This document shows, in pieces, positions 55,618 to 63,111 of a stretch of 64,000 nt of DNA (position 1 is its first letter; every line of letters begins with the position of its first letter). The position numbers and the translations under genes were made by a program. Source of the stretch: Bifidobacterium catenulatum PV20-2 (GTDB lineage: Bacteria > Actinomycetota > Actinomycetes > Actinomycetales > Bifidobacteriaceae); NCBI RefSeq assembly GCF_000800455.1, contig NZ_CP007456.1, forward strand, positions 1,302,001-1,366,000. Reading direction: 5' to 3'. Under the pieces are notes generated by a model that made no database searches, was not told the DNA's origin, and saw only the letters and a list, made by a program, of their open reading frames with translations.

Positions 55618-57081
55618 ATGTCAAACCTCGTCTTTGACGAGTCCTCCTCCAATCGTGAGGCCTCGCATGGCTACGCATGGTGGTTCTCGGGAGATACTTT
55701 CGAGAAGGCCATGGCGGAAGACCGCAAGCCGCGCAAACGCGGCCTCATGCACCGACTCGTCAACCATCCGGGCTGCCTGACCATCTTCTACTTCCTGACG
55801 CTCGCGACGTTGTCCACTACGTTGCTGATGACACCCATCGCCACACCGAAAGACGAAACCACCACGTTCACTACCGCGTTCTTCACCGCGGTATCCGCCA
55901 TTTCCACATGCGGCATCTCCATCGTCAACTCCACCACGCATTGGACCACCTTCGGCCAAGGCGTGCTCATCTTCGCCGTGCAGATGGGCGGCCTTGGCGT
56001 CATGACGTTCGCCTCCTTGATCGCATTGGCCGTGAACCACCATCTCAAGGCCACGCAACGCATGCTGACCGCCAACGAACTCGGCACCACGAAGCTCGGT
56101 GAAATCAAAGGCGTGCTCACCGTGGTCATCACCACCGCGTTCGTCATCGAAGGCATCACATTCGTCGCATTGTTCCCCGGCCTCTACAAAGTCAACCACG
56201 GCAATGTGCGCCACACATTGTGGGAATCGCTGTTCTTCGCGGTCATGGCGTACAACAATGCCGGCTTCACCCCCGACGGAGCCGGGCTGCATGTCAACAA
56301 CTGGGCGGTCGGCCTGCCGATCCTGGCCAGTGCTTTCTGCGGAACCCTCGGCTTCCCGGTGTTGTTGAACCTGATGCGCTCCTGGCGCATGCGCCGTCCT
56401 CCGAAGCGCTGGAGCCTGCACACCAAGCTCACACTGACCACCACGTTCTGCATTGTGATCGCCTCGTTCACGTGGTTCCTGCTGATGGAATGGAACAACA
56501 AGCTACTGTTCGCCGGAGACGGTATCGAGCCGCGCCTCTGGCACGCCATGGTCGCGGCCGTCATGCCACGAAGCTCCGGATTTGACCTGTCGTGGATGCC
56601 AGGCGTCAGCGACGCAACCAAAGTGTTCCTGTCCATCGTCATGTTCATCGGCGGTGGCAGCACCTCGACCGCAGGTGGCATCCGCGTCACCACGTTCGCG
56701 GTGATTCTGCTGACCTGTCGTGCCGCATTCACCGGACGCCACGACATCAACGCGTTCCACCGCCGCATCCACACGCAGGCGGTTATGACCGCCGTGGCCG
56801 TAAGTACGGCATGCCTCATGCTGGTCACCGTGGTGTCGATGGCGCTGATGATCATCACCGACTGCTCGCTGTGCGACGCACTGTTCGATACCTGCTCCGC
56901 GTTCGGCCTGGGCGGCTACTCGGTGGGCGTGGCCAGTGAAAGCAGCCCAACGGCGCTATACATTCTCGCCGCCACCATGTTCATCGGGCGTCTCGGACCG
57001 CTCACCATCGCCTACGCGATTTCGCGTCCACACAATCTCGAGGCCGTCCGCTACCCCACCGAGCAGATCGTGGTCGGCTGA
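55618..57081 (+). CDS. trkH: Potassium uptake protein TrkH/KtrB family
   Basis: A 487-residue K+ channel subunit with repeated membrane-pore-membrane units. Selectivity-filter-like glycine loops are visible in SAISTCGISIVNS, AYNNAGFTPDGAG, GGGSTSTAGGIRVTTFA and CSAFGLGGYSVG. The N-terminal 50 residues are cytoplasmic. The start at 55618 follows AAAAGGAGAGAGG. The trkA-like gating subunit gene follows after 87 bp. It is divergent from nadK. Confidence 0.92.
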   Translation: MSNLVFDESSSNREASHGYAWWFSGDTFEKAMAEDRKPRKRGLMHRLVNHPGCLTIFYFLTLATLSTTLLMTPIATPKDETTTFTTAFFTAVSAISTCGISIVNSTTHWTTFGQGVLIFAVQMGGLGVMTFASLIALAVNHHLKATQRMLTANELGTTKLGEIKGVLTVVITTAFVIEGITFVALFPGLYKVNHGNVRHTLWESLFFAVMAYNNAGFTPDGAGLHVNNWAVGLPILASAFCGTLGFPVLLNLMRSWRMRRPPKRWSLHTKLTLTTTFCIVIASFTWFLLMEWNNKLLFAGDGIEPRLWHAMVAAVMPRSSGFDLSWMPGVSDATKVFLSIVMFIGGGSTSTAGGIRVTTFAVILLTCRAAFTGRHDINAFHRRIHTQAVMTAVAVSTACLMLVTVVSMALMIITDCSLCDALFDTCSAFGLGGYSVGVASESSPTALYILAATMFIGRLGPLTIAYAISRPHNLEAVRYPTEQIVVG

Positions 57082-57168
57082 CGATACGGCTTCATATACT
57101 TGCAGTTGCCTGCAATCACACATGAATATAGTTTTTTGAAGACGGAATTTCGAAAGGTGTATAACATC

Positions 57169-57822
57169 ATGGCTAACAACACCAGAAGCGTTCTCGTAGT
57201 TGGTTTGGGGCGTTTCGGCAGCTCTGTGGCCACCACGCTCGACATGATGGGTCAGGATGTGCTCGCCGTCGACAAAGATGGCGAACTGGTGAACCGTTGG
57301 TCTTCGCAGATTCCCACCGTGCAGGCCGACATGACCGATGTGATGGCGTTGGAGCAAATCAACGCATCCGATTTCGACACGGCCGTCGTGGCCATCGGCG
57401 ACAGCGTCGAAGCTTCCGTCATTACCGCCGGCAATCTGCTCGACGCCGGCATTTCCGACATTTGGGCCAAGTCCGTGTCGAAGGAACACGCCCGCATTTT
57501 GCAGCGCATCGGCGCACGCCACATCATCAACGCGGAAACCGATGCAGGCAAACGCGTCGGACATCTTGTGTCCGGCAACTATCTCGACTACATCGAACTT
57601 GAAGGCGCATACAACGTCGTCAAAATACATACCCCCGCACACGTGGTCGGCTACACAATCGAAGACGCTCGCGCGCATGAACGTTTCGGCATCACCGTGG
57701 TCGGTATCAAATCCCCGGGCAAGGAATTCGAATACGGTTCGAAAGAGCTCATCATGCACCGCAACGACGAGCTCATCATCATGGGCAAGCAGGATCAGAT
57801 CGACCGGTTCCTACGCGGCTGA
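57169..57822 (+). CDS. trkA: Potassium uptake regulatory subunit TrkA/KtrA
   Basis: A 217-residue gating protein with an RCK-N domain binding NAD(H) or ATP (LVVGLGRFGSSVATTL at 9-24, ending in the acidic VDKDGEL) and an RCK-C domain (about 135-217). It is the cytosolic partner of the TrkH-like channel encoded just upstream. AAAGGTGTATAACATC precedes the ATG. A terminator begins 13 bp after the stop, and the same sequence recurs at 61174-61226. Confidence 0.93.
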   Translation: MANNTRSVLVVGLGRFGSSVATTLDMMGQDVLAVDKDGELVNRWSSQIPTVQADMTDVMALEQINASDFDTAVVAIGDSVEASVITAGNLLDAGISDIWAKSVSKEHARILQRIGARHIINAETDAGKRVGHLVSGNYLDYIELEGAYNVVKIHTPAHVVGYTIEDARAHERFGITVVGIKSPGKEFEYGSKELIMHRNDELIIMGKQDQIDRFLRG

Positions 57823-57835
57823 CATGCTCGTTCCA

Positions 57836-57889
57836 TATGGAAAAATCCGGAATTTCATGATCATGATTTCCGGATTTTCTTTTACTTAT
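57836..57889. repeat. Left direct repeat = trkA terminator
   Basis: A 54-bp sequence containing the stem AAAATCCGGAA/TTCCGGATTTT with the inner palindrome TCATGATCATGA and a trailing TCTTTTAC. It is nearly identical to 61174-61226 (one base deleted there). It serves as the intrinsic terminator of trkA and is the probable attL boundary of the foreign segment. Confidence 0.85.
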
Positions 57890-58192
57890 TTACTTGGCCC
57901 GTCCAAAGACAATCGTTATTTTCTGTGCGGCGCTCTCAACGCAAGTAAAGCGACAAGCCGGAGGAACAGGCAGCCAACCTGTTCAGCGCCGGATCATGGC
58001 CTTGGGATGGCCGGGCCCATTTACAGTGTTGGTGTTGTTCGCTCAATCTCTTTTGGGAAATGTCACCGCCCCCACCGTCTGGCTTCCCGAACTTACTCAG
58101 GGTTGCCGTTATTCCCTTGCGTTAGGAAGAAAACCTCCTCTCATAAACCGAGACATTTTTTCATCAATTCCAAGTGGGTTAAGAAGAAAAAA
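57890..58192. other. Left end of the mobile element, no clear gene
   Basis: Plus-strand frames here look partly coding (QPVQRRIMALGWPGP-type sequence around 57970-58020), but they have no recognisable start or family. They may be a remnant of an element gene lost on integration or decay. Confidence 0.4.
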
Positions 58193-58603
58193 TCAAAAAG
58201 TTTTTTTCATGCGTTCAAGGCCACGCTTGATCGACTGGCGAATAGACTCCTCATGTACGCCCTCGGCCTCGGCAATTTCCTTAATCGACTTGCCAAGAAT
58301 GATATGTGCATCAATTCTGCGGCCTTGGATCTCCGGCAGAGAATTGAGAGCGTTCCACAGACGAAGAAAGGTTTCCATTCGTTCAAGGAGCTCCTGCGGG
58401 GTCGGCTCATGTAGGCAAGCGGAATACTCAATCCCGTCATCGCAGTCCAGAGAATACTGCGCCTTGTGCCGGGAGAGCCGCCGCTGGTAGGCCATTTCGT
58501 AGCGGGCATCGGCCTTGAATACCTCGGCAACCTCGTCAGAAACTTCGATAAGCTGATCCTGCGTGTACCAATAATAAAGATCTTTCAGATTGATAGTAGT
58601 CAT
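58193..58603 (-). CDS. Sigma-70-like region 4 protein of the mobile element
   Basis: A 136-residue protein starting MTTINLKDLYYWY at 58603, eight bases after GGAGG. The C-terminal part (about 85-136), with IILGKSIKEIAEAEGVHEESIRQSIKRGLERMKK-like sequence, is a sigma-70 region 4 helix-turn-helix. The N-terminal LYYWYTQDQLIEVSDEVAEVF is typical of the small sigma-like regulators of clostridial conjugative transposons (Tn916 orf7 type). It probably controlled excision or transfer genes that are no longer present. Confidence 0.8.
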   Translation of the reverse strand: MTTINLKDLYYWYTQDQLIEVSDEVAEVFKADARYEMAYQRRLSRHKAQYSLDCDDGIEYSACLHEPTPQELLERMETFLRLWNALNSLPEIQGRRIDAHIILGKSIKEIAEAEGVHEESIRQSIKRGLERMKKTF

Positions 58604-59119
58604 CGTAAAATCCTCCATTTCAGTTTGTTCGGGGTTGGCCGGAAACGAAATGGAGTAATGGCGGAGAACGGCACCGCACCTCGGGACACTTTGTCTCGAA
58701 GTCTGGAAAGCAAAATGCGCCTGCGCGACACAAAGCCGCACAAGCGCACGAAAAGATATTATCGGTTATGTACTGTTTAATTTCACATTCAAAACTGGAC
58801 TGCTCCGATGGAGGGGCTACGCTTTTTTAGCTGGTGCAGATCACGCGAACAATGAAATAATAAAATGGACACGGCAATACCTCCCGGGAACCGCCGTGTC
58901 TTAAAAAAGGGTGACTTTAATACACCCTCCGTATTTCTACTTTTTGAAAAGAAAACGGCGGCTTGAAATTGCTATTTCAAAACCGCCGTAAGGCTACTGT
59001 ATTTTGTTTTGGCGCATAGAAACTCAGCCTCCGAAACAACGGTTTTTTTATTATCCCGTTGGGCGGATAAAAGTCTATGATATAAAAAAGCAGAGCCAAT
59101 AACCTACATCAGTAAGTGG
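58604..59119. other. Hairpin-rich leader-like region of the mobile element
   Basis: No gene was seen. On the minus strand there are hairpins with GACACGGC/GCCGTGTC (about 58870-58902) and ACGGCGG/CCGCCGT (about 58954-58990), followed by T-rich stretches and a GGAGGGTGTATTAA element. This looks like a transcription-attenuator leader preceding the sigma-like gene. Confidence 0.45.
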
Positions 59120-59132
59120 TCATCGGCTCTGC
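59083..59132 (-). terminator. Terminator after the KTR gene
   Basis: GCAGAGCC (59132-59125) and GGCTCTGC (59097-59090) pair on the minus strand, followed by TTTTTT. It overlaps the stop codon of the KTR gene. Confidence 0.75.
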
Positions 59133-59311
59133 GTCTTTGCGTCTGGCTCTTTGATAACAATTATTTGAAAACCTTTTGCATCAATTAAATTTTCTTGTTT
59201 GCATTTTGGGCAAAACAAGGGAAAATTTTTTAGTTCTGTATTGTATCTAACTTTGATCCGTGTTTTATTACTACACACTGGACAATATATCCACTGCTCA
59301 TCTATTATCAT
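59120..59311 (-). CDS. Cysteine-rich KTR domain protein
   Basis: A 63-residue zinc-ribbon-like protein. Two Cys pairs, YCPVC (about 8-12) and FCPKC (about 32-36), flank the NKTRIKVRYNTEL core that gives the KTR name. Such proteins accompany Tn916-like elements and resistance cassettes in Firmicutes; their function is unknown. The ATG at 59311 is one base after the yjdF stop, with GGGGGCGATAAA upstream. Confidence 0.82.
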   Translation of the reverse strand: MIIDEQWIYCPVCSNKTRIKVRYNTELKNFPLFCPKCKQENLIDAKGFQIIVIKEPDAKTQSR

Positions 59312-59312
59312 T

Positions 59313-59723
59313 TTATCGCCCCCTATGTTTAGCCTTTTTCTTTTCTTGCCGTAAGGCATATTGACGTTCCTGTTCAGCTTCACGCTGTTCTCGACTTTTT
59401 GTCTTTCGTTCAACTTTGTTTTGCTCATGTTGCAATTTCAATGCTTGTTGAGCTTTAGTTCCAATTCCTCTATTTTGCAAGTGCTTGTTAATTTCGCGTT
59501 GCATTCGTTTAGGACTTATTCTTCGTTCTTCAACAACCTCATTTTTTATAGGCGGGCTAAACTTCAATTTGCCCCAATTTTTTAGCAAAAACTCATATAC
59601 CTCGTAGTCTTTCGGCTCAGCCCCAAAGGTTATTTTACAAACTTCATATTTATCATTGTCAAATCGTTCATACAATCCAATCCAAAAAGGATCTTCAAAC
59701 AGAATAGTTAGGCTACATTTCAT
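59313..59723 (-). CDS. YjdF family protein
   Basis: A 136-residue protein matching the YjdF family. The N-terminal domain (MKCSLTILFEDPFWIGLYER, about 1-60) is globular and the C-terminal half (about 75-136) is a highly charged Lys/Arg/Glu/Gln helix. The family function is unproven; in Firmicutes yjdF genes may be controlled by an RNA motif sensing azaaromatic compounds. It begins directly after the padR stop. Base composition is far more AT-rich than the chromosome. Confidence 0.82.
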   Translation of the reverse strand: MKCSLTILFEDPFWIGLYERFDNDKYEVCKITFGAEPKDYEVYEFLLKNWGKLKFSPPIKNEVVEERRISPKRMQREINKHLQNRGIGTKAQQALKLQHEQNKVERKTKSREQREAEQERQYALRQEKKKAKHRGR

Positions 59724-60251
59724 CTAATCAATCCTTTCAAACTGTTCTCGAAATGTATCAAGCCATTCTAAAAGCGTTTTATAAAGAAGTCCCTGTTGTT
59801 CAATAATGGTTTTCCCAACGAGGGGAATATTAGAGTATTCTGTTAAGTATTCCTCGTTAGTGCCGACAGAAACTGTAATGCTTTCCTTTAACTTGGAAAT
59901 CAGATCAAGAGCAGCATCTTTATTGAGTTTATTTAGATTAGCAATAACAACATTAAAATCAAATAGTAAGGGAACTGTTTGAGTAGCATAATATTGCATC
60001 AAACTATTAAAATAATCTTTTCCCTCATCAGTAATGGAGTACACTGCCTTATCCGCAAATCTATCCCCTTTAACAATATCGCTTCGAAGATAGCCTTTTT
60101 CACTTAACTGTAAGACTTTTCGATAAATTGAAGGTATGCTTATTTTTGTCCATCTCGAAAGATGATGATATTCAATATCTTTCTGTATGTCATATGCACT
60201 TTGCGGTTTTTCAGCTACAATCCCAAGAATCACTAAATCTATTGTTGACAT
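59724..60251 (-). CDS. PadR-family transcriptional regulator
   Basis: A 175-residue PadR-type repressor. The winged helix (about 1-80) has LVILGIVAEKPQSAYDIQKDIEY, ISIPSIYRKVLQLSEKGYL and AVYSITDEGKDYFNSLM. The C-terminal helical region (about 90-175) is the dimerisation domain. It heads a padR-yjdF-KTR transcription unit and is divergent from the XRE gene. A TTGCTAT-N20-ATAGCAA dyad lies 18 bp upstream of its start, as expected for autoregulation. Confidence 0.87.
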   Translation of the reverse strand: MSTIDLVILGIVAEKPQSAYDIQKDIEYHHLSRWTKISIPSIYRKVLQLSEKGYLRSDIVKGDRFADKAVYSITDEGKDYFNSLMQYYATQTVPLLFDFNVVIANLNKLNKDAALDLISKLKESITVSVGTNEEYLTEYSNIPLVGKTIIEQQGLLYKTLLEWLDTFREQFERID

Positions 60252-60268
60252 TATTTAATACCTCCAGT

Positions 60269-60302
60269 TTGCTATTATCAATATTACTATTGTTGATAGC
60301 AA
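60269..60302. promoter_or_regulatory. Candidate PadR operator
   Basis: A 34-nt imperfect dyad, TTGCTAT (60269-60275) and ATAGCAA (60296-60302), with inner CAATA/TATTG similarity, is just upstream of padR in the AT-rich gap to the XRE gene. PadR repressors often bind such dyads in their own promoter. Confidence 0.5.
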
Positions 60303-60439
60303 AAGTCAAGTATGCACACCAGCTTTTTATAGTGAAAATATTCTTCAATTTCATAAGTGAAATTAAATAGTCAGTAGTATGAAATTCAAAATCGTTCAAA
60401 TAATATCACATGAAATGTAAAATCATATCAGGTGATGTT

Positions 60440-60799
60440 ATGAAGATAGAACGAGATGAAAGACGCTTTGATTTTCACGATATAGGGCTCGCCATCAAGC
60501 GGGCAAGAGAAGCCAGCGGCATGACGCAGGAGCAACTGGCCTATATTGTTGACCGCGCTCCGCGTACCAGTATATATAACGAAAATGACGGCCAGCATCC
60601 AAGCCTCAACACCTTTTATCAGATGGTCACAATGTTTGATATATCGGTGGATCAATACTTTTACCCGTCCCAAAATAGCGGGAGCGAGTGCAGAAAGCGG
60701 ATTGATGCCATGTTGAACGCCTTGGACGAAAGAGAATTGAAAATCGTTGAAGCTACAATCCAAGCGATGAAAGCATCGAAAGAAACGGAGGAAACGTAA
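60440..60799 (+). CDS. XRE-family helix-turn-helix protein of the mobile element
   Basis: A 119-residue regulator with a Cro/CI-type helix-turn-helix (about 10-70): FHDIGLAIKRAREASGMTQEQLA, then a recognition helix region APRTSIYNENDGQHPSLNTFYQM. The C-terminal helix (about 85-119) is Glu/Lys-rich. It starts at 60440 after AGGTGATGTT. Proteins of this kind control transfer modules of clostridial elements. GC content is higher than in the padR-yjdF genes, so the element may be a mosaic. Confidence 0.85.
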   Translation: MKIERDERRFDFHDIGLAIKRAREASGMTQEQLAYIVDRAPRTSIYNENDGQHPSLNTFYQMVTMFDISVDQYFYPSQNSGSECRKRIDAMLNALDERELKIVEATIQAMKASKETEET

Positions 60800-60882
60800 A
60801 AGAAAGCGTAACCTCCTTTTTTTGCGCCATGTTGCGGGTTACGCGTTTTGGCAAGCAATTCGGATGTGGCCACACTCCGAAA

Positions 60883-60970
60883 TTTTTGCAGGGCGCAGGG
60901 CCCGCAAAAATGCTTGTTGGGGAGCTCCCCAAACCCGCTGTACTTCGGGACAAATTGTCCCCAAAGTACA
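60883..60970. other. oriT-like palindrome cluster
   Basis: Three dyads lie in 88 bp: TTTTTGC/GCAAAAA (60883-60910), the perfect palindrome TTGGGGAGCTCCCCAA (60917-60932), and a compound hairpin with TGTACTT/AAGTACA outside GGGACAA/TTGTCCC (60939-60970). Such arrays are typical of transfer origins next to mobilization genes. It lies between the XRE gene and the relaxase remnant. Confidence 0.5.
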
Positions 60971-61001
60971 GGTGCGCTGCACCGTAGTCTGCGGCCCGCC
61001 A

Positions 61002-61169
61002 CTATCGTTCCTGGGCCTTATTCTCACGCTCGTCTGTTATGCCGAGCAGATGATCAATGTTCGCTTTATTGCCACGGCCTCCCGCATTTGCCGCTGGGTC
61101 TCCCGGTATTCTGCATAAAGCTCTTTTTTCTGTCCCGCCAGCTCACGGCGGGATTTTTTTAGTGTTTCA
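61002..61169 (-). pseudogene. Frameshifted C-terminal tail of a relaxase
   Basis: On the minus strand 61169-61060 encodes SRRELAGQKKELYAEYRE and QRQMREAVA, and after a frameshift at about 61060 the sequence NIDHLLGITDERENKAQER to a stop at 61002. This matches the helical end of MobA-type relaxases of clostridial elements in style. The catalytic N-terminal part is absent, and the fragment is cut by the right repeat. Confidence 0.55.
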
Positions 61170-61173
61170 ATCT

Positions 61174-61226
61174 TATGGAAAAACCGGAATTTCATGATCA
61201 TGATTTCCGGATTTTCTTTTACTTAT
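61174..61226. repeat. Right direct repeat of the trkA terminator
   Basis: A 53-bp copy of 57836-57889 with one T deleted in the left stem arm. It lies before tlyA (minus strand, stop at 61279), so it may terminate tlyA transcription, and it marks the right boundary of the mobile element. Confidence 0.85.
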
Positions 61227-61278
61227 CTTATTTGCCTTGCCTACACTGTAGACACGGTTTTCTCAATCAGCCACTGTT

Positions 61279-62061
61279 TCACTGCATGACCGCGTACAGC
61301 AGATATTCGATATTGCCATGCGTGCCTTCAATGGGAGATACTGTTGTAGCGCGCACGTCAAGCCCGTTGCGTTCCGCGCATGCCACGACGGATGTCAACG
61401 CCTGTTCGCGTAATTCCCGGCTTTCGACAATCCCGTTTTTCCCAAGATTGCCTTTACCGACCTCGAATTGCGGTTTGACCAGCAGCACGATCTGCGCCTG
61501 CGAGGCGGCGATTCTTGCGATTACAGGAATCACATATGTCAAGGAAATGAACGACACATCAGAAACAATCATTTCCGGACGGTACGGCAAATCATCCACA
61601 TACACATCGCGGATATTGACGCCGCTCATCTCGATAATACGATCGTCATACGCGATTTTCGGGTCTAACTGTCCATGTCCGACATCCAATGCGATGACCT
61701 GCGCGGCATCATTACGCAACAACACGTCACAGAAACCTCCGGTGGACGCGCCAATATCCAAGCAATGCAATCCCTGCGCTGAACGCAATCCTGCGTCGGC
61801 GAATCGTTCGAACGCGCCGACCAGCTTGTATGCGCCCCTGGAAACGTAATCGTCGCCCCTATCGGCTGTGATGACGTCATCGCAGCCGACTTTCGTTGAC
61901 GCCTTGGTGACGTCAACACCGTTCACACTGACTTTGCCGTCCGCGATCAGACGTTGCGCTTTGGAACGACTGTCGGTCAGACCGCGTTCCAACAACGCAA
62001 CGTCAAGACGAACTACTCGAATGGAATCACTGTTTCGCAATGGTTTTCCAATAATCGGCAT
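61279..62061 (-). CDS. tlyA: TlyA-family 16S/23S rRNA 2'-O-methyltransferase
   Basis: A 260-residue protein with an N-terminal S4 RNA-binding domain (RLDVALLERGLTDSRSKAQRLI, about 15-36) and an FtsJ-type methyltransferase domain. The SAM site is HCLDIGASTGGFCDVLL (about 95-111), followed by VIALDVGHGQLDPK and LLVKPQFEVGK. TlyA methylates cytidines in rRNA and influences capreomycin sensitivity in mycobacteria. The start at 62061 is 11 bases upstream-gene stop distance; a GTG inside the preceding gene would add 15 residues. Confidence 0.9.
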   Translation of the reverse strand: MPIIGKPLRNSDSIRVVRLDVALLERGLTDSRSKAQRLIADGKVSVNGVDVTKASTKVGCDDVITADRGDDYVSRGAYKLVGAFERFADAGLRSAQGLHCLDIGASTGGFCDVLLRNDAAQVIALDVGHGQLDPKIAYDDRIIEMSGVNIRDVYVDDLPYRPEMIVSDVSFISLTYVIPVIARIAASQAQIVLLVKPQFEVGKGNLGKNGIVESRELREQALTSVVACAERNGLDVRATTVSPIEGTHGNIEYLLYAVMQ

Positions 62062-62071
62062 GAACTGTCCG

Positions 62072-63097
62072 CTAGGAAATGCGGAATTCCGGAACGATGA
62101 TGCCACTCACGTCACGTCCGCTGTCAGCAGCGGCCCACATGGCGCTGCATGCGGCACGCAACCCGTCGACGCTGGTGACGTCGGTGACATACAGACGGTC
62201 GCCGTCAACACGAGCCTTCGTATCGCGGCACAGCCATGCGCCCTCATCGTGCACCACTTCAGGAGCGGACTCGTTGAGGCCACACAAATCCCTGGCGATG
62301 TAGGTTGGGCGAAGATGTGCCGGCGCGAACATGAGTTCGTTTGGATTGGTGACGCCGGTCAACACCGCAAGGGAATCATATCCGCCACGATTGCCCGCCT
62401 CGATATCGGTGTCGAGACGGTCTCCAATGGCGAGGCATAGTTCCTTAGCCACCGGATCGTCACCATCATGGGCTGCGAGAACACGCGCCTCATCATACAT
62501 GGCGGATTCCGGCTTGCCTGCGGACGAAACCGGTTCCACACCGGTGGCGTTGATCACCGCCATGATCATGGAACCGCATCCCGGCGCAATGCCAAGCTCG
62601 CGAGGAATGGTCAGATCACGATTGGTCACGAAATAGGTTGCGCCATGCTCGACTGCATAAGCGATCTGCGCCATCTCATTCCATGACATGTCGGGATACC
62701 AGCCTTGAATGGCGGCAACCGGCTGCTCTTCCGCACGATCGACGACCTCAAGTCCCTGCTTGGACACTTCCTCACGTAGATGCTGGGCACCAAGCACGAA
62801 AACCTTCGAGCCTTCAGGCACGGCACGAGCCACCATGCGTGCGGCGACAACCGACGAGGTGATGACCTGCCATGGTTCGACTTCCAGATCGAACCCTTTC
62901 AGCTGATCTGCCACTACGGCCTGCAATCTGGACGAATTGTTGGTGGTGTATTCCACCGTCATGCCCGAAGATTCGGCCTTGCGAATGTTCTCGGCGGCAT
63001 GTTCCACAGGGTTCTTGCCGCGGTAAACCACACCATCAAGATCAAGCAACGCCAGCTTGTACGCCTCGCTGAGCGGCTGATTCGTGGACTTCAGCAT
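62072..63097 (-). CDS. HAD-IIA family phosphatase (NagD-like)
   Basis: A 341-residue HAD hydrolase with a class C2 cap. LALLDLDGVVYRGKNP (about 15-30) has the nucleophile Asp, TTNNSSR (about 53-59) is the second motif, and CLAIGDRLDTDIEAG (about 221-235) carries the metal-binding acidic residues. Family members act on nucleotides, glycolate phosphate or 4-nitrophenyl phosphate; the substrate here is unknown. The start at 63097 has GAGG 12 bases upstream. An alternative GTG at 63115 overlaps the stop of the upstream TPR gene and is also plausible. Confidence 0.88.
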   Translation of the reverse strand: MLKSTNQPLSEAYKLALLDLDGVVYRGKNPVEHAAENIRKAESSGMTVEYTTNNSSRLQAVVADQLKGFDLEVEPWQVITSSVVAARMVARAVPEGSKVFVLGAQHLREEVSKQGLEVVDRAEEQPVAAIQGWYPDMSWNEMAQIAYAVEHGATYFVTNRDLTIPRELGIAPGCGSMIMAVINATGVEPVSSAGKPESAMYDEARVLAAHDGDDPVAKELCLAIGDRLDTDIEAGNRGGYDSLAVLTGVTNPNELMFAPAHLRPTYIARDLCGLNESAPEVVHDEGAWLCRDTKARVDGDRLYVTDVTSVDGLRAACSAMWAAADSGRDVSGIIVPEFRIS

Positions 63098-63111
63098 GTG
63101 GGCCACGCACC

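Larger units (their letters stand above)
57890..61226. mobile_element. Decayed integrative mobilizable element
   Basis: About 3.3 kb of foreign DNA between trkA and tlyA, bounded by 53/54-bp direct repeats of the host terminator. The middle (about 58740-60440) is much more AT-rich than the chromosome and its genes are Firmicutes-like: a sigma-70-like factor, a cysteine-rich KTR protein, YjdF, PadR and XRE regulators. The right end has an oriT-like palindrome cluster and the frameshifted tail of a relaxase. No integrase, excisionase or intact relaxase is present. The gene types resemble the regulatory segment of Tn916-related elements. No resistance gene was found. Confidence 0.75.

Noticed and set aside
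58741..59090. Possible tetracycline-resistance leader in the mobile element
   Set aside because: The hairpins are attenuator-like, but no ribosomal protection gene or fragment of one follows, so no resistance call is made.
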